Counted from the stretch's first letter, positions 40,519 through 50,016 are shown. The stretch: 64,000 nt of DNA from Pseudomonas sp. R28(2017) (GCF_002112505.1 NZ_NEHW01000010.1:124001-188000), one strand, 5' to 3'. A program made the numbers and translations. The notes: a model not told the origin generated them from the sequence alone.

Positions 40519-43104
40519 ATGTCCACAGGTCCAACTCGCCCGTCCACCCTTCCCCGCCGTACCGGCCAGCTGTCCCTGCTGACGCTGGCCCTGTTCGCCA
40601 GCGGTGCCTGCAGCCTCCCGGCGCTGGCCGCCGAACCGGCCCAGGCCAGCAGCCCGCGCATGGGCGACTACCGTTTCAGCATTGCCCAGCAGCCTCTGGT
40701 CGAAGCGATCAACGCCTTCAGCAAGGTCACCGGCTGGCAGGTCGGCTTCAGCGCCGAACTGGCCGACGGCGTGGCCTCGCCGGGTGTGCAGGGTTCGCTG
40801 CCGCCGGAAGCCGCGCTCAAGCGCCTGCTTCAGGGCACGGGCCTCGACTTCCGCAAGATCAGCAACGGCAACGTAGTGCTCGAACGCCACTCGGCGGGCA
40901 ACGTCATTGCCCTGCAGCAGGTGACCGTCAGTGCCACCCGCAGCGCCCAGGACGTGAGCCAGGTGCCGAGCACCGTGACCGTGCAGACCCGCGAGCAACT
41001 GGACCGGCAGAACGTCAACAACATCCAGGAACTGGTCCGGTATGAACCCGGCGTGTCGGTGGGGGGCACCGGCCAGCGCAGCGGCCTGAACGGCTACAAC
41101 ATCCGCGGCATCGATGGCGAGCGCATCCTTACCCAGGTCGATGGCGTGTCGATCCCCGACAGCTTCTTCTATGGCCCCTACGCCCAGACCCAGCGCAACT
41201 ACGTCGACCCCGAGATCGTCAAGCGCGTGGAAATCCTCCGCGGCCCGGCATCGGTGCTGTACGGCAGCAACGCCATCGGCGGCGCGGTGAGCTACTTCAC
41301 CCTCGACCCGGACGACATCATCAAGCCCGGCAAGGACGTCGGTGCACGCCTGAAGACCGGCTACAGCTCGGCCGACGACAGCTGGCTGACCTCCGCTACC
41401 GTGGCTGGCCGCACCGGCGATTTCGACGGCCTGCTGCACCTGAGCCAGCGCAATGGCCACGAGACCGAGTCCTACGGCAGCCATGGCGGCACAGGCCTGG
41501 CGCGCACCGAGGCCAACCCGGAAGACGTGCGCACCACCAACGTGCTGGCCAAGCTGGGCTGGAACTACGCCGACGATGCCCGTCTGGGCCTCACCTACGA
41601 GCGCTACAAGGATGACCGCGACCAGGACATCCTCAGCGCCGTCGGTGGCCCGTTCACCAACGGCACCGGCCTGGGCATGTACCGCAGCCGCACCGGCAAC
41701 GACACCGTGACCCGCGAGCGCTTCGGCATCAACCATGAGTTCGGCCTGGATTCGCTGGTTGCCGACCACGTCAAGTGGAGCCTGAACTATCAGGTCGCCA
41801 AGACCGACCAGAGCACCGAGGAAATCTACTTCCCGTTCAGCCGCACCGTGCTGCGCACCCGCGACACCACCTACAAGGACCGCCAGTGGGTATTCGACGC
41901 CCAGCTGGACAAGGCCTTCAGCATCGGCGCCACCGATCACCTGCTGACCTACGGCACCACGCTCAAGCACGAGAAGGTCACCGGCTCGCGCAGCGGCACC
42001 GGCACCTGCCTGGCGGTGGGTGGTACCTGCCGCACCATCGGCCAGGTCAGCACCAGCGACGCCCAGGCTCTGGTCAGCGACTTCCCCGACCCGACCGTGA
42101 ACACCTACAGCCTGTTCGTGCAGGATGAAATCCGCTGGAACGACTGGACCTTCATGCCCGGCGCACGCTACGACTACACGCGCATGGAGCCGAAGTTCAC
42201 CGAGGAGTTCCTGCGGGGCATCCAGGGCTCGGGTACCGCCCCGAGCAGCCTCGACGACTCGGACAAGAAGTGGCACCGCGTCTCGCCCAAGTTCGGCCTG
42301 ACCTACGCCTTCAACGACAACTACACCTGGTACGGCCAGTACGCCGAAGGCTTCCGCACCCCGACCGCCAAGTCGATGTACGGGCGCTTTGATAACCCGA
42401 CCCTGGGTTACAGCGTGCAGGGCAACCCCGGGTTGGAGCCGGAAAAGAGCAAGAGCTACGAAACCGGCCTGCGCGGCAACTTCGACGCTGGCAACTTCGA
42501 CGTGGCGGTGTTCTACAACAAGTACCGCGACTTCATCGACGAAGACGCCGTGCAGTCGGCCAACCTGGAAACCACCTTCCAGGCCAACAACATCAAGCAC
42601 GCCACCATCAAGGGCGCCGAAATCAAGGGCCGCCTGAACCTCGACCACTTCGGTGCACCGCAGGGCCTGTACACCCAGGGTTCGATTGCCTACGCCCATG
42701 GCCGCAACGATGACAACGGCCAGCCTTTGAACAGCGTCAACCCGCTGACCGGCGTGTTCGGTTTGGGTTACGAGCAGCCTAACTATGGCGGCCTGCTGAG
42801 CTGGACCCTGGTCAAGCGCAAGACCCGCGTCGACGACACCACGTTCTTCGCGCCGGACGGCCAGAGCTCGCAGTTCCGCACCCCGGGCTACGGCGTGCTT
42901 GACCTGAGCGGCTTCTACAAAGTGACCGACGACGTCACCGTCAATGCCGGGCTGTACAACCTGACCGACAAGAAGTACTGGCAGTGGGATTCGGTGCGCG
43001 GCTACGACGGCCAGGGTGAAGCAGGTGTGACCCAGCCGGCCAACCTCGACCGCCTGACCATGCCTGGGCGCAACTTCGCCATCAATGTGGTGTGGGATAT
43101 CTGA
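40519..43104 (+). CDS. TonB-dependent heme/hemoprotein receptor with signalling domain
   Basis: An 861-aa outer-membrane receptor with signal peptide (cleavage near LPALAAEPA). The STN signalling domain (about 50-120; YRFSIAQQPLVEAINAFSKV) identifies it as a transducer. The plug follows, with NIRGIDGERILTQVDGVSIPD, then a long beta barrel with YAEGFRTPTAKSMY and NPGLEPEKSKSYETGLRG (heme-receptor FRAP/NPNL-like blocks), ending in a C-terminal VVWDI. Family and context (ECF sigma, FecR, hemO) indicate heme or hemophore uptake, HasR/HxuA type. Confidence 0.93.
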   Translation: MSTGPTRPSTLPRRTGQLSLLTLALFASGACSLPALAAEPAQASSPRMGDYRFSIAQQPLVEAINAFSKVTGWQVGFSAELADGVASPGVQGSLPPEAALKRLLQGTGLDFRKISNGNVVLERHSAGNVIALQQVTVSATRSAQDVSQVPSTVTVQTREQLDRQNVNNIQELVRYEPGVSVGGTGQRSGLNGYNIRGIDGERILTQVDGVSIPDSFFYGPYAQTQRNYVDPEIVKRVEILRGPASVLYGSNAIGGAVSYFTLDPDDIIKPGKDVGARLKTGYSSADDSWLTSATVAGRTGDFDGLLHLSQRNGHETESYGSHGGTGLARTEANPEDVRTTNVLAKLGWNYADDARLGLTYERYKDDRDQDILSAVGGPFTNGTGLGMYRSRTGNDTVTRERFGINHEFGLDSLVADHVKWSLNYQVAKTDQSTEEIYFPFSRTVLRTRDTTYKDRQWVFDAQLDKAFSIGATDHLLTYGTTLKHEKVTGSRSGTGTCLAVGGTCRTIGQVSTSDAQALVSDFPDPTVNTYSLFVQDEIRWNDWTFMPGARYDYTRMEPKFTEEFLRGIQGSGTAPSSLDDSDKKWHRVSPKFGLTYAFNDNYTWYGQYAEGFRTPTAKSMYGRFDNPTLGYSVQGNPGLEPEKSKSYETGLRGNFDAGNFDVAVFYNKYRDFIDEDAVQSANLETTFQANNIKHATIKGAEIKGRLNLDHFGAPQGLYTQGSIAYAHGRNDDNGQPLNSVNPLTGVFGLGYEQPNYGGLLSWTLVKRKTRVDDTTFFAPDGQSSQFRTPGYGVLDLSGFYKVTDDVTVNAGLYNLTDKKYWQWDSVRGYDGQGEAGVTQPANLDRLTMPGRNFAINVVWDI

Positions 43105-43120
43105 CACTGGCGTTTAGCCT

Positions 43121-43224
43121 GTTCCGGCCCTTTCGCGGGCAAGCCCGCTCCCACAGGTACTGCACAGGTGCTGAAACCTGTGGCATTCCTGTGGGAGCGG
43201 GCTTGCCCGCGAAGGGGCCGGAAC
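43121..43224. repeat. REP pair with extended arms
   Basis: Two inverted REP copies whose outer arms extend to GTTCCGGCCC / GGGCCGGAAC, between the receptor gene and hemO. Confidence 0.9.
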
Positions 43225-43312
43225 AGACATTACAAAAAACCACTTTTTTTACTGTACCCGCCCCGCTGTTTCGTCTTGTCACTAGACGCCCTCATTTACC
43301 AAGGACACCCCC

Positions 43313-43906
43313 ATGACCGACCGCCCAGCCTTGCGCTCGCAACGCCTGAACCAGGCCACCCAAGCTCCGCACAGCGAGCTCGACGCCCTGGTCAAGTCCC
43401 ACGCGCCGTTCGACAGCCGCGAAAGCTTTGCCCGTTTCGTCGTCGCCCAGTACCTGTTCCAGGCCGAACTGCAAGCGCTGTACAACGACCCGCAACTGAT
43501 CGCCATCGTCCCCGACCTGGCCGAGCGCTGCCGCGCCGAACAGGCCCGCCTGGACCTCGCCGACCTCGGCACCGAAGTGCCGGCTGCCGTGCCTGGCGCG
43601 CTGCTGAACCCGAGCCTGGGTGAGGCAATGGGCTGGATCTTCGTGTCAGAAGGCTCCAAACTTGGCGCTGCGTTCCTGATCAAGCGTGCCGCGGCCCTGG
43701 AACTGTCCGACAGTTTCGGTGCCCGCCACCTCGGCGAGCCGGCCGGTGGCCGTGCCGAAGGCTGGAAGCAGTTCACCCGGATCCTCGATGGCCTGGCGCT
43801 GTCGCCCGAGGAAGACGCCGCCGCCGAGCGTGCTGCGGTTGCCGCCTTCGAGCGCTTCACCGAACTGCTCAAGCATGCCTATGCCGCGGATGCCGCGCTG
43901 GCCTGA
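43313..43906 (+). CDS. hemO: Heme oxygenase (PigA/HemO type)
   Basis: A 197-aa biliverdin-forming heme oxygenase. The proximal ligand is His20 in QAPHSELDALVKSH, aligned with the PigA His26 region. LGEAMGWIFVSEGSKLGAAFL is the distal helix with the GSKLGA flexible glycine segment. It releases iron from heme imported by the upstream receptor. About 200 bp and a REP pair separate it from the receptor gene. No separate Fur box was found directly in front of it. Confidence 0.95.
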   Translation: MTDRPALRSQRLNQATQAPHSELDALVKSHAPFDSRESFARFVVAQYLFQAELQALYNDPQLIAIVPDLAERCRAEQARLDLADLGTEVPAAVPGALLNPSLGEAMGWIFVSEGSKLGAAFLIKRAAALELSDSFGARHLGEPAGGRAEGWKQFTRILDGLALSPEEDAAAERAAVAAFERFTELLKHAYAADAALA

Positions 43907-43960
43907 ATACGCACCAACCGGCCACCTTTCCGGTGGCCGGACGTTATTTGCAGTGAGACC

Positions 43961-44374
43961 ATGACCCGACCTGCCCGCTCGAAACTGTCCCGCCTGCTGT
44001 ATGGCATCCTGGCTTACGTGAGCCTGGGGATAGGCCTGGTCGCCATCGTCATCCCCGGCCTGCCGACCACCGAGTTCATCCTGCTGGCCGCCTGGGCCGC
44101 CACGCGCAGTTCGCCGCGCCTGTCCGCCTGGCTGGAAAACCATCGCCTGTTCGGGCCGATCCTGTACAACTGGCGCAACGGCAAGGTGATCCAGCGCCGT
44201 GCCAAGGTCAGCGCCACCCTCAGCATGCTGCTGTGCGCCACCCTGATGCTGGTTTTCCTCGAACACCACTGGCCGGTGTTTCTGGCGATTGCCGGCATGA
44301 CCCTGGGCAACCTGTGGATCTGGTCACGCCCGGAACAGCCCTGCCCCGCCGTGTCACAAGCTCAGCAGCCCTGA
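43961..44374 (+). CDS. YbaN/DUF454 inner-membrane protein
   Basis: A 137-aa protein. Family signature LGIGLVAIVIPGLPTTEFILLAAWAATRSSPRL near the N-terminus; two to three membrane segments, the last HHWPVFLAIAGMTLGNLWIW. Function unknown. It often sits beside heme-oxygenase genes in Pseudomonas; here it follows hemO by 54 bp, so co-transcription is likely. Its 3' end overlaps the convergent arcD paralogue by 21 bp. Confidence 0.9.
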   Translation: MTRPARSKLSRLLYGILAYVSLGIGLVAIVIPGLPTTEFILLAAWAATRSSPRLSAWLENHRLFGPILYNWRNGKVIQRRAKVSATLSMLLCATLMLVFLEHHWPVFLAIAGMTLGNLWIWSRPEQPCPAVSQAQQP

Positions 44375-45781
44375 ATACAGCAGGTAGGCCGCCAATGCCG
44401 CCCCCGCCAGTACTGCCGCGAAAATCAGCTTCTCCCAGGTGGTGAACAGGGTCTGCCCTTGTTCGTGCTTGGCCCGGGCAAACAGGATGACCCCTGGGGC
44501 GTACAGCAGTGCCGACAGCAGCAGGTACTTGAGGCCGCCCGCGTACAACAGCCATACCGCATACAGCAGCGCCACCGCTGCCACCATCAGGTCCTTGCGC
44601 CGCAGCCCCGCCTGCCCGTGGTAACTTTCCCCGCGCCAGGCCAGCAGCACCGCATAGGCCGCCGACCACAGGTACGGCACCAGAATCATCGACGAGGCGA
44701 GATAGATCAGGCTGGTATAGGTGCCTGCTGAAACCAGCGTGATCAGCAAAAAGCCCTGGATCATGCAATTGGTCAGCCACAGGGCATTGGCCGGCACATG
44801 GTTGGCGTTTTCCTTGGCCAGGAAGCGCGGCATGGTCTTGTCACGCGCCGTGGCGTAAAGAATTTCCGCGCACAGCAGTGCCCACGACAGCAAGGCACCG
44901 AGCAGCGACACGGCCAGGCCAATGCTGATCAGCAATGCCCCCCAGGGGCCGACGATATGTTCCAGCACCGAGGCCAGCGACGGATTCTGCAACCCGGCCA
45001 GTTCCGGCTGGGTCATCACCCCCAGCGACAGCACATTGACCAGCACCAGCAGTGCCAGCACCCCGAGAAAGCCGATCACCGTGGCCTTGCCGACATCGGA
45101 ACGGCGCTGCGCCCGCCCGGAATACACGCTGGCGCCCTCGATACCGATGAACACGAACACCGTGACCAGCATCATGTTGCGCACCTGGTCCAGCACATTG
45201 CCGAACTGCGGGTTGCTCAGGCCCCAGATGTCGCGGGTGAAGATGTCGGCGCGGAAGGCAAAGGCGGCGATGACGACGAAGATCAACAGCGGCACCACCT
45301 TGGCCACGGTGGTCACCTGGTTGATGAACGCCGCCTCCTTGATGCCACGCAGCACCAGGAAGTGCACCGCCCACAGCAGCAGCGAGGCGCAACCGATGGC
45401 AATCGGCGTGTTGCCTTCGCCAAACACCGGAAAGTAGAAGCCCAGGGTGCTGAACAACAGCACGAAATAACCGACGTTGCCCAGCCAGGCACTGATCCAG
45501 TAGCCCCAGGCGGAGGAGAACCCCATGTACTCGCCGAAACCGGCCTTGGCGTAGGCGTAGACCCCCGAATCCAGCTCGGGCTTGCGGTTGGCCAGGGTCT
45601 GGAACACGAAGGCCAGGGCCAGCATGCCCACTGCCGTGATTGCCCAACCGATCAGCACGGCACCGACGTCGGCACGTGCGGCCATGTTCTGCGGCAGCGA
45701 GAAGATCCCGCCACCAATCATCGAACCGACCACCAGTGCGATCAGTGCACCCAGACGCAGCTTTTGTCCCGGTTCGCTCAT
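44354..45781 (-). CDS. Arginine/ornithine antiporter paralogue (ArcD-like)
   Basis: 475 aa from MSEPGQKLRLGALIALVVGS; the in-frame start at 45808 is less likely. APC-superfamily, basic-amino-acid/polyamine antiporter with about 12-13 membrane segments (GSMIGGGIFSLPQNMAA is the unwound TM1 motif). Near-identical in long blocks to the arcD gene at 46215, on the other strand. It probably exchanges arginine for ornithine or a related pair. No ANR box is visible on its side; a 10-10-10 inverted repeat lies 48 bp upstream. Confidence 0.9.
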   Translation of the reverse strand: MSEPGQKLRLGALIALVVGSMIGGGIFSLPQNMAARADVGAVLIGWAITAVGMLALAFVFQTLANRKPELDSGVYAYAKAGFGEYMGFSSAWGYWISAWLGNVGYFVLLFSTLGFYFPVFGEGNTPIAIGCASLLLWAVHFLVLRGIKEAAFINQVTTVAKVVPLLIFVVIAAFAFRADIFTRDIWGLSNPQFGNVLDQVRNMMLVTVFVFIGIEGASVYSGRAQRRSDVGKATVIGFLGVLALLVLVNVLSLGVMTQPELAGLQNPSLASVLEHIVGPWGALLISIGLAVSLLGALLSWALLCAEILYATARDKTMPRFLAKENANHVPANALWLTNCMIQGFLLITLVSAGTYTSLIYLASSMILVPYLWSAAYAVLLAWRGESYHGQAGLRRKDLMVAAVALLYAVWLLYAGGLKYLLLSALLYAPGVILFARAKHEQGQTLFTTWEKLIFAAVLAGAALAAYLLYSGLLSL

Positions 45782-45828
45782 GGGGCTCCCTTTTTTCCGT
45801 GCTGTCATGCGTTTGAAACAGCCATGGG

Positions 45829-45858
45829 GGCCATATAAATGCTGTTACTTATATGGCC
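45829..45858. other. Long inverted repeat upstream of arcD paralogue
   Basis: Perfect 10-bp arms GGCCATATAA / TTATATGGCC separated by exactly 10 bp, so arms are one helical turn plus apart on the same face. Lies 48 bp upstream of the minus-strand arcD start; the AT-rich arm also resembles a -10 box. Operator-like. The rest of 45859-46107 is AT-rich and holds no gene. Confidence 0.7.
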
Positions 45859-46107
45859 AAAACCATTAAACCTATAGCATTAATAACCACAATGTCTATC
45901 GGCGCACCTCTGTAAAAACTAGCAGCTGCGAAGCAACTAGAAAAGAAACTGATAAAACTCGAAATTCTTGTGAAAAATTTGCGAAAGCGGCAAAAACGGC
46001 TAGCTTCAGACATCGCAGGTCAAACAGAGCGTTTGCTCTAGAAGGACATGGAGATGCCAGCGCACAGGGCCTGCAGCTGAGCAGTCGGCACTCTCCAGGA
46101 GTCGCGC

Positions 46108-46123
46108 GTAGGAAATTTCCTAC
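46108..46123. other. Perfect 16-bp palindrome upstream of arcD
   Basis: GTAGGAAATTTCCTAC, 92 bp before the arcD start and 18 bp upstream of the ANR-type box. I do not recognise the binding protein. Confidence 0.75.
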
Positions 46124-46133
46124 CTTCGCGTTG

Positions 46134-46161
46134 CCATGAACTGATCCAAGTCAGCTCATGG
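46134..46161 (+). promoter_or_regulatory. ANR box in arcD promoter
   Basis: CTGATCCAAGTCAG (46141-46154) fits the ANR/FNR form TTGAT-N4-ATCAA and resembles the known arcD anaerobic box. It is embedded in a larger imperfect palindrome with CCATGA / TCATGG outer arms. A -10-like TATTCT near 46177 gives a start about 41 bp downstream of the box centre, the class II activator spacing. Low-oxygen induction of arcDABC is expected. Confidence 0.75.
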
Positions 46162-46214
46162 TCCAGGCGTCGGATTTATTCTGTCGTCAACTTTCTCCTG
46201 GCAGGAGTTGTTAA

Positions 46215-47642
46215 ATGTCTGATTCTTCCGGAAAACTAAAGCTCGGCGCGTTAGTTGCACTTGTAGTGGGTTCGATGATTGGCGGCGGGATCTTCTCGCT
46301 GCCGCAAAACATGGCTGCCAGTGCAGGCGTTGGCGCGGTACTGATTGGCTGGGCGATCACGGCGGTCGGCATGCTGACCCTGGCCTTCGTGTTCCAGACC
46401 CTGGCCAACCGCAAGCCTGATCTGGATGGCGGTGTGTACGCTTACGCCAAGGCCGGCTTCGGCGACTACATGGGCTTCTCGTCGGCCTGGGGCTACTGGA
46501 TCAGCGCCTGGCTGGGCAACGTCGGCTACTTCGTGCTGCTGTTCAGCACCCTCGGCTACTTCTTCCCGATCTTCGGTGAGGGCAACACCCCGGCGGCGAT
46601 CATCGGTGCCTCGATATTGCTCTGGGCCGTGCACTTCCTGGTGCTGCGCGGCATCAAGGAAGCAGCGTTCATCAACCTGGTCACCACCGTGGCCAAGGTC
46701 GTGCCGCTGGTGCTGTTCGCGCTGATCTGCCTGTTCGCCTTCAGGCTCGATATCTTCACCGCCGACATCTGGGCGGTGGGCACCCCAGACCTGGGCAGCG
46801 TGATGAACCAGGTGCGCAACATGATGCTGGTCACCGTGTGGGTGTTCATCGGCATCGAAGGCGCGAGCATCTTCTCGTCGCGGGCGGAAAAACGCTCCGA
46901 CGTGGGCAAGGCCACGGTCATCGGCTTCATCACCGTGCTGCTGTTCCTGGTACTGGTCAACGTGCTGTCGCTGGGCATCATGACCCAACCGGAACTGGCC
47001 AAGCTGCAGAACCCGTCGATGGCTGCCGTGCTCGAGCACGTGGTCGGCCACTGGGGCGCGGTGCTGATCAGCGTCGGCCTGATCATCTCGCTGCTCGGTG
47101 CCCTGCTGTCGTGGGTGCTGCTGTGCGCCGAGATCATGTTCGCCGCCGCCAAGGACCACACCATGCCGGAGTTCCTGCGCCGCGAGAACGCCAACCAGGT
47201 GCCGGCCAACGCCCTGTGGCTGACCAACGCCATGGTGCAGATCTTCCTGGTCATCACCCTGTTCTCCAGCAGTACCTACCTGTCGCTGATCTACCTCGCC
47301 ACCTCGATGATCCTGGTGCCCTACCTGTGGTCGGCGGGCTATGCGTTCCTGCTGGCTCTGCGCAGCGAAACCTACGAACAGGCCCTGGCCGAGCGGCAGA
47401 AGGACCTGATCATCGGTGCCATCGCGCTGATATACGCCATCTGGCTGCTGTATGCCGGCGGCGTGAAATACCTGCTGCTCTCGGCCCTGCTCTATGCCCC
47501 TGGCGCGATCCTGTTCGCCAAGGCCAAGCGCGAGGTGGGCCAACCCATCTTCACCAACGTGGAAAAACTGATCTTCGCAGCCGTGGTCATCGGCGCCCTG
47601 GTGGCAGCCTTCGGCCTGTATGACGGCTTCCTGACCCTTTGA
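46215..47642 (+). CDS. arcD: Arginine/ornithine antiporter
   Basis: A 475-aa APC-family antiporter with about 13 membrane segments; TM1 motif GSMIGGGIFSLPQNMAA. It imports arginine and exports ornithine for the deiminase pathway. The start at 46215 follows GGCAGGAG. First gene of arcDABC, 33 bp before arcA. The neighbouring paralogue on the other strand appears to be an inverted duplicate. Confidence 0.95.
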   Translation: MSDSSGKLKLGALVALVVGSMIGGGIFSLPQNMAASAGVGAVLIGWAITAVGMLTLAFVFQTLANRKPDLDGGVYAYAKAGFGDYMGFSSAWGYWISAWLGNVGYFVLLFSTLGYFFPIFGEGNTPAAIIGASILLWAVHFLVLRGIKEAAFINLVTTVAKVVPLVLFALICLFAFRLDIFTADIWAVGTPDLGSVMNQVRNMMLVTVWVFIGIEGASIFSSRAEKRSDVGKATVIGFITVLLFLVLVNVLSLGIMTQPELAKLQNPSMAAVLEHVVGHWGAVLISVGLIISLLGALLSWVLLCAEIMFAAAKDHTMPEFLRRENANQVPANALWLTNAMVQIFLVITLFSSSTYLSLIYLATSMILVPYLWSAGYAFLLALRSETYEQALAERQKDLIIGAIALIYAIWLLYAGGVKYLLLSALLYAPGAILFAKAKREVGQPIFTNVEKLIFAAVVIGALVAAFGLYDGFLTL

Positions 47643-47675
47643 CCCACGTCTTCGTTCAATTGGAGGAATGAAACC

Positions 47676-48929
47676 ATGTCCGCTGAAAAACAGAAGTACG
47701 GTGTCCACTCAGAAGCCGGCAAGCTGCGCAAGGTAATGGTTTGCGCACCGGGCCTGGCGCACAAGCGGCTGACGCCAAGCAACTGTGACGAGCTGCTGTT
47801 CGACGACGTGATCTGGGTCGACCAGGCCAAGCGTGACCATTTCGACTTCGTCACCAAGATGCGCGAGCGCGGCGTCGATGTGCTGGAAATGCACAACCTG
47901 CTGACCGACATCGTCCAGCAACCCGAAGCCCTGAAGTGGATTCTCGACCGCAAGATCACCGATGACACCGTCGGTGTGGGCCTGAAGAACGAAGTGCGCA
48001 GCTGGCTCGAAGGCCTCGACCCGCGTCACCTGGCCGAATTCCTGATCGGCGGCGTGGCTGGCCAGGACCTGCCACAGAGCGAAGGCGCCGACGTGGTCAA
48101 GATGTACAACGACTACCTGGGCCACTCCAGCTTCATCCTGCCACCACTGCCCAACACCCAGTTCACCCGCGACACCACCTGCTGGATCTATGGCGGCGTG
48201 ACGCTGAACCCGATGTACTGGCCGGCGCGTCGCCAGGAAACCCTGCTGACCACCGCCATCTACAAGTTCCACAAGGAGTTCACCAACGCCGACTTCCAGG
48301 TCTGGTACGGCGACCCGGACAAGGACCACGGCCAGTCCACCCTCGAAGGCGGTGACGTGATGCCGATCGGCAACGGCATCGTGCTGATCGGCATGGGCGA
48401 GCGCACCTCGCGCCAGGCCATCGGCCAGCTGGCGCGCAACCTGTTCGCCAAGGGCGCGGTCAAGGAAGTGATCGTCGCCGGGCTGCCGAAGTCCCGCGCC
48501 GCCATGCACCTGGACACCGTGTTCAGCTTCTGCGACCGCGACCTGGTCACGGTCTTCCCGGAAGTGGTCAACGAGATCGTACCGTTCATCATCCGCCCGG
48601 ACGAGAAAAAGCCCTACGGCATGGACGTGCGCCGCATCAACAAGTCGTTCATCGAGGTGGTCGGCGAGCAACTGGGCGTCAAGCTGCGCGTGGTCGAGAC
48701 CGGCGGCAACAGCTTCGCCGCCGAACGCGAACAGTGGGATGACGGCAACAACGTGGTGGCCATCGAGCCCGGCGTGGTCATCGGCTACGACCGCAACACC
48801 TACACCAACACCCTGCTGCGCAAGGCCGGCATCGAGGTCATCACCATCAGCGCCGGCGAGCTGGGCCGGGGCCGGGGCGGTGGCCACTGCATGACCTGCC
48901 CGATCGTGCGCGACCCAATCGACTACTAA
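47676..48929 (+). CDS. arcA: Arginine deiminase
   Basis: A 417-aa guanidino-modifying enzyme that hydrolyses arginine to citrulline and ammonia. Active-site blocks visible: NTQFTRDTTCWIYGGV, LEGGDVMPIGNG, HLDTVFSFCDRD and the catalytic Cys405 in GRGRGGGHCMTCPI. Cytosolic. Second gene of the operon, with GGAGGA upstream of the ATG. Confidence 0.98.
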   Translation: MSAEKQKYGVHSEAGKLRKVMVCAPGLAHKRLTPSNCDELLFDDVIWVDQAKRDHFDFVTKMRERGVDVLEMHNLLTDIVQQPEALKWILDRKITDDTVGVGLKNEVRSWLEGLDPRHLAEFLIGGVAGQDLPQSEGADVVKMYNDYLGHSSFILPPLPNTQFTRDTTCWIYGGVTLNPMYWPARRQETLLTTAIYKFHKEFTNADFQVWYGDPDKDHGQSTLEGGDVMPIGNGIVLIGMGERTSRQAIGQLARNLFAKGAVKEVIVAGLPKSRAAMHLDTVFSFCDRDLVTVFPEVVNEIVPFIIRPDEKKPYGMDVRRINKSFIEVVGEQLGVKLRVVETGGNSFAAEREQWDDGNNVVAIEPGVVIGYDRNTYTNTLLRKAGIEVITISAGELGRGRGGGHCMTCPIVRDPIDY

Positions 48930-48939
48930 CGCCCATACA

Positions 48940-48969
48940 CCCGGCCGCGCCCACGAAGCAGCGGCCGGG
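48940..48969 (+). other. Intercistronic hairpin arcA-arcB
   Basis: Perfect 9-bp arms CCCGGCCGC / GCGGCCGGG, 12-base loop, no U-tract. Likely an RNA processing or stability element. Confidence 0.65.
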
Positions 48970-48998
48970 CCCCTCACCGAATTCAAGGAGTTACAGTC

Positions 48999-50009
48999 AT
49001 GGCGTTCAACATTCACAACCGCAACCTGCTCAGCCTCGAACACCACACCACCCGTGAGCTGAAATACCTGCTGGACCTGTCCCGCGACCTCAAGCGCGCC
49101 AAGTACACCGGCACCGAGCAGCAGCACCTGAAGGGCAACAACATCGCCCTGATCTTCGAGAAGACCTCGACCCGTACCCGCTGCGCCTTCGAAGTCGCCG
49201 CCTATGACCAGGGCGCCAACGTCACCTACATCGACCCCAACTCGTCGCAGATCGGCCACAAGGAAAGCATGAAGGACACCGCCCGCGTGCTCGGGCGCAT
49301 GTACGACGCCATCGAGTACCGCGGCTTCAAGCAGGAAATCGTCGAGGAGTTGGCCAAGTTCGCCGGCGTACCCGTGTTCAACGGCCTGACCGATGAATAC
49401 CACCCGACCCAGATGATCGCCGACGTGCTGACCATGCGCGAACACAGCGACAAGCCACTGCACGACATCAGCTACGCCTACCTGGGCGACGCCCGCAACA
49501 ACATGGGCAATTCGCTGCTGCTGATCGGCGCCAAGCTCGGCATGGACGTGCGCATCGCCGCGCCCAAGGCGCTGTGGCCACATGACGACCTGGTCGAGCG
49601 GTGCCACAAGTACGCCGAAGAAAGCGGTGCGCGCATCACCCTGACCGAGGACCCTAAGGCGGCGGTCAAGGGCGTCGACTTCATCCACACCGACGTCTGG
49701 GTGTCGATGGGCGAGCCGATCGAAGCCTGGGGCGAGCGCATCAAGCAGCTCAAGCCCTACCAGGTGAACAAGGAGCTGATGAAAGCCAGCGGCAACCCAC
49801 GGACCAAGTTCATGCACTGCCTGCCAGCGTTCCACAACTCCGAGACCAAGGTCGGCAAGCAGATTGCCGAACAGTACCCGGACCTGGCCAACGGCATCGA
49901 AGTGACCGATGACGTGTTCGAGTCGCCGGCGTGCATCGCCTTCGAGCAGGCGGAAAACCGCATGCATACCATCAAGGCGATCCTGGTTTCGACCCTGGCT
50001 GACCTGTAA
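48999..50009 (+). CDS. arcB: Ornithine carbamoyltransferase, catabolic
   Basis: A 336-aa enzyme converting citrulline and phosphate to ornithine and carbamoyl phosphate. Carbamoyl-phosphate site EKTSTRTRCAFE (about 55) and HCLPAFHN (about 272) are present. Catabolic type by operon context. Starts MAFNIHNRNLLSLEHHT after AAGGAG. Confidence 0.98.
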   Translation: MAFNIHNRNLLSLEHHTTRELKYLLDLSRDLKRAKYTGTEQQHLKGNNIALIFEKTSTRTRCAFEVAAYDQGANVTYIDPNSSQIGHKESMKDTARVLGRMYDAIEYRGFKQEIVEELAKFAGVPVFNGLTDEYHPTQMIADVLTMREHSDKPLHDISYAYLGDARNNMGNSLLLIGAKLGMDVRIAAPKALWPHDDLVERCHKYAEESGARITLTEDPKAAVKGVDFIHTDVWVSMGEPIEAWGERIKQLKPYQVNKELMKASGNPRTKFMHCLPAFHNSETKVGKQIAEQYPDLANGIEVTDDVFESPACIAFEQAENRMHTIKAILVSTLADL

Positions 50010-50016
50010 GCCGGCC

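Noticed and set aside
40486..43107. Open frame antisense to the heme receptor
   Set aside because: Mirrors the receptor codon pattern; no start signal or domain.
45829..45858. Rho-independent terminator upstream of the minus-strand arcD
   Set aside because: AT-rich arms with a 10-base loop and no T-run; it lies upstream of the gene, so an operator is more likely.
45859..46107. ANR box for the minus-strand arcD paralogue
   Set aside because: No TTGAT-N4-ATCAA-like sequence at a sensible distance from its start.
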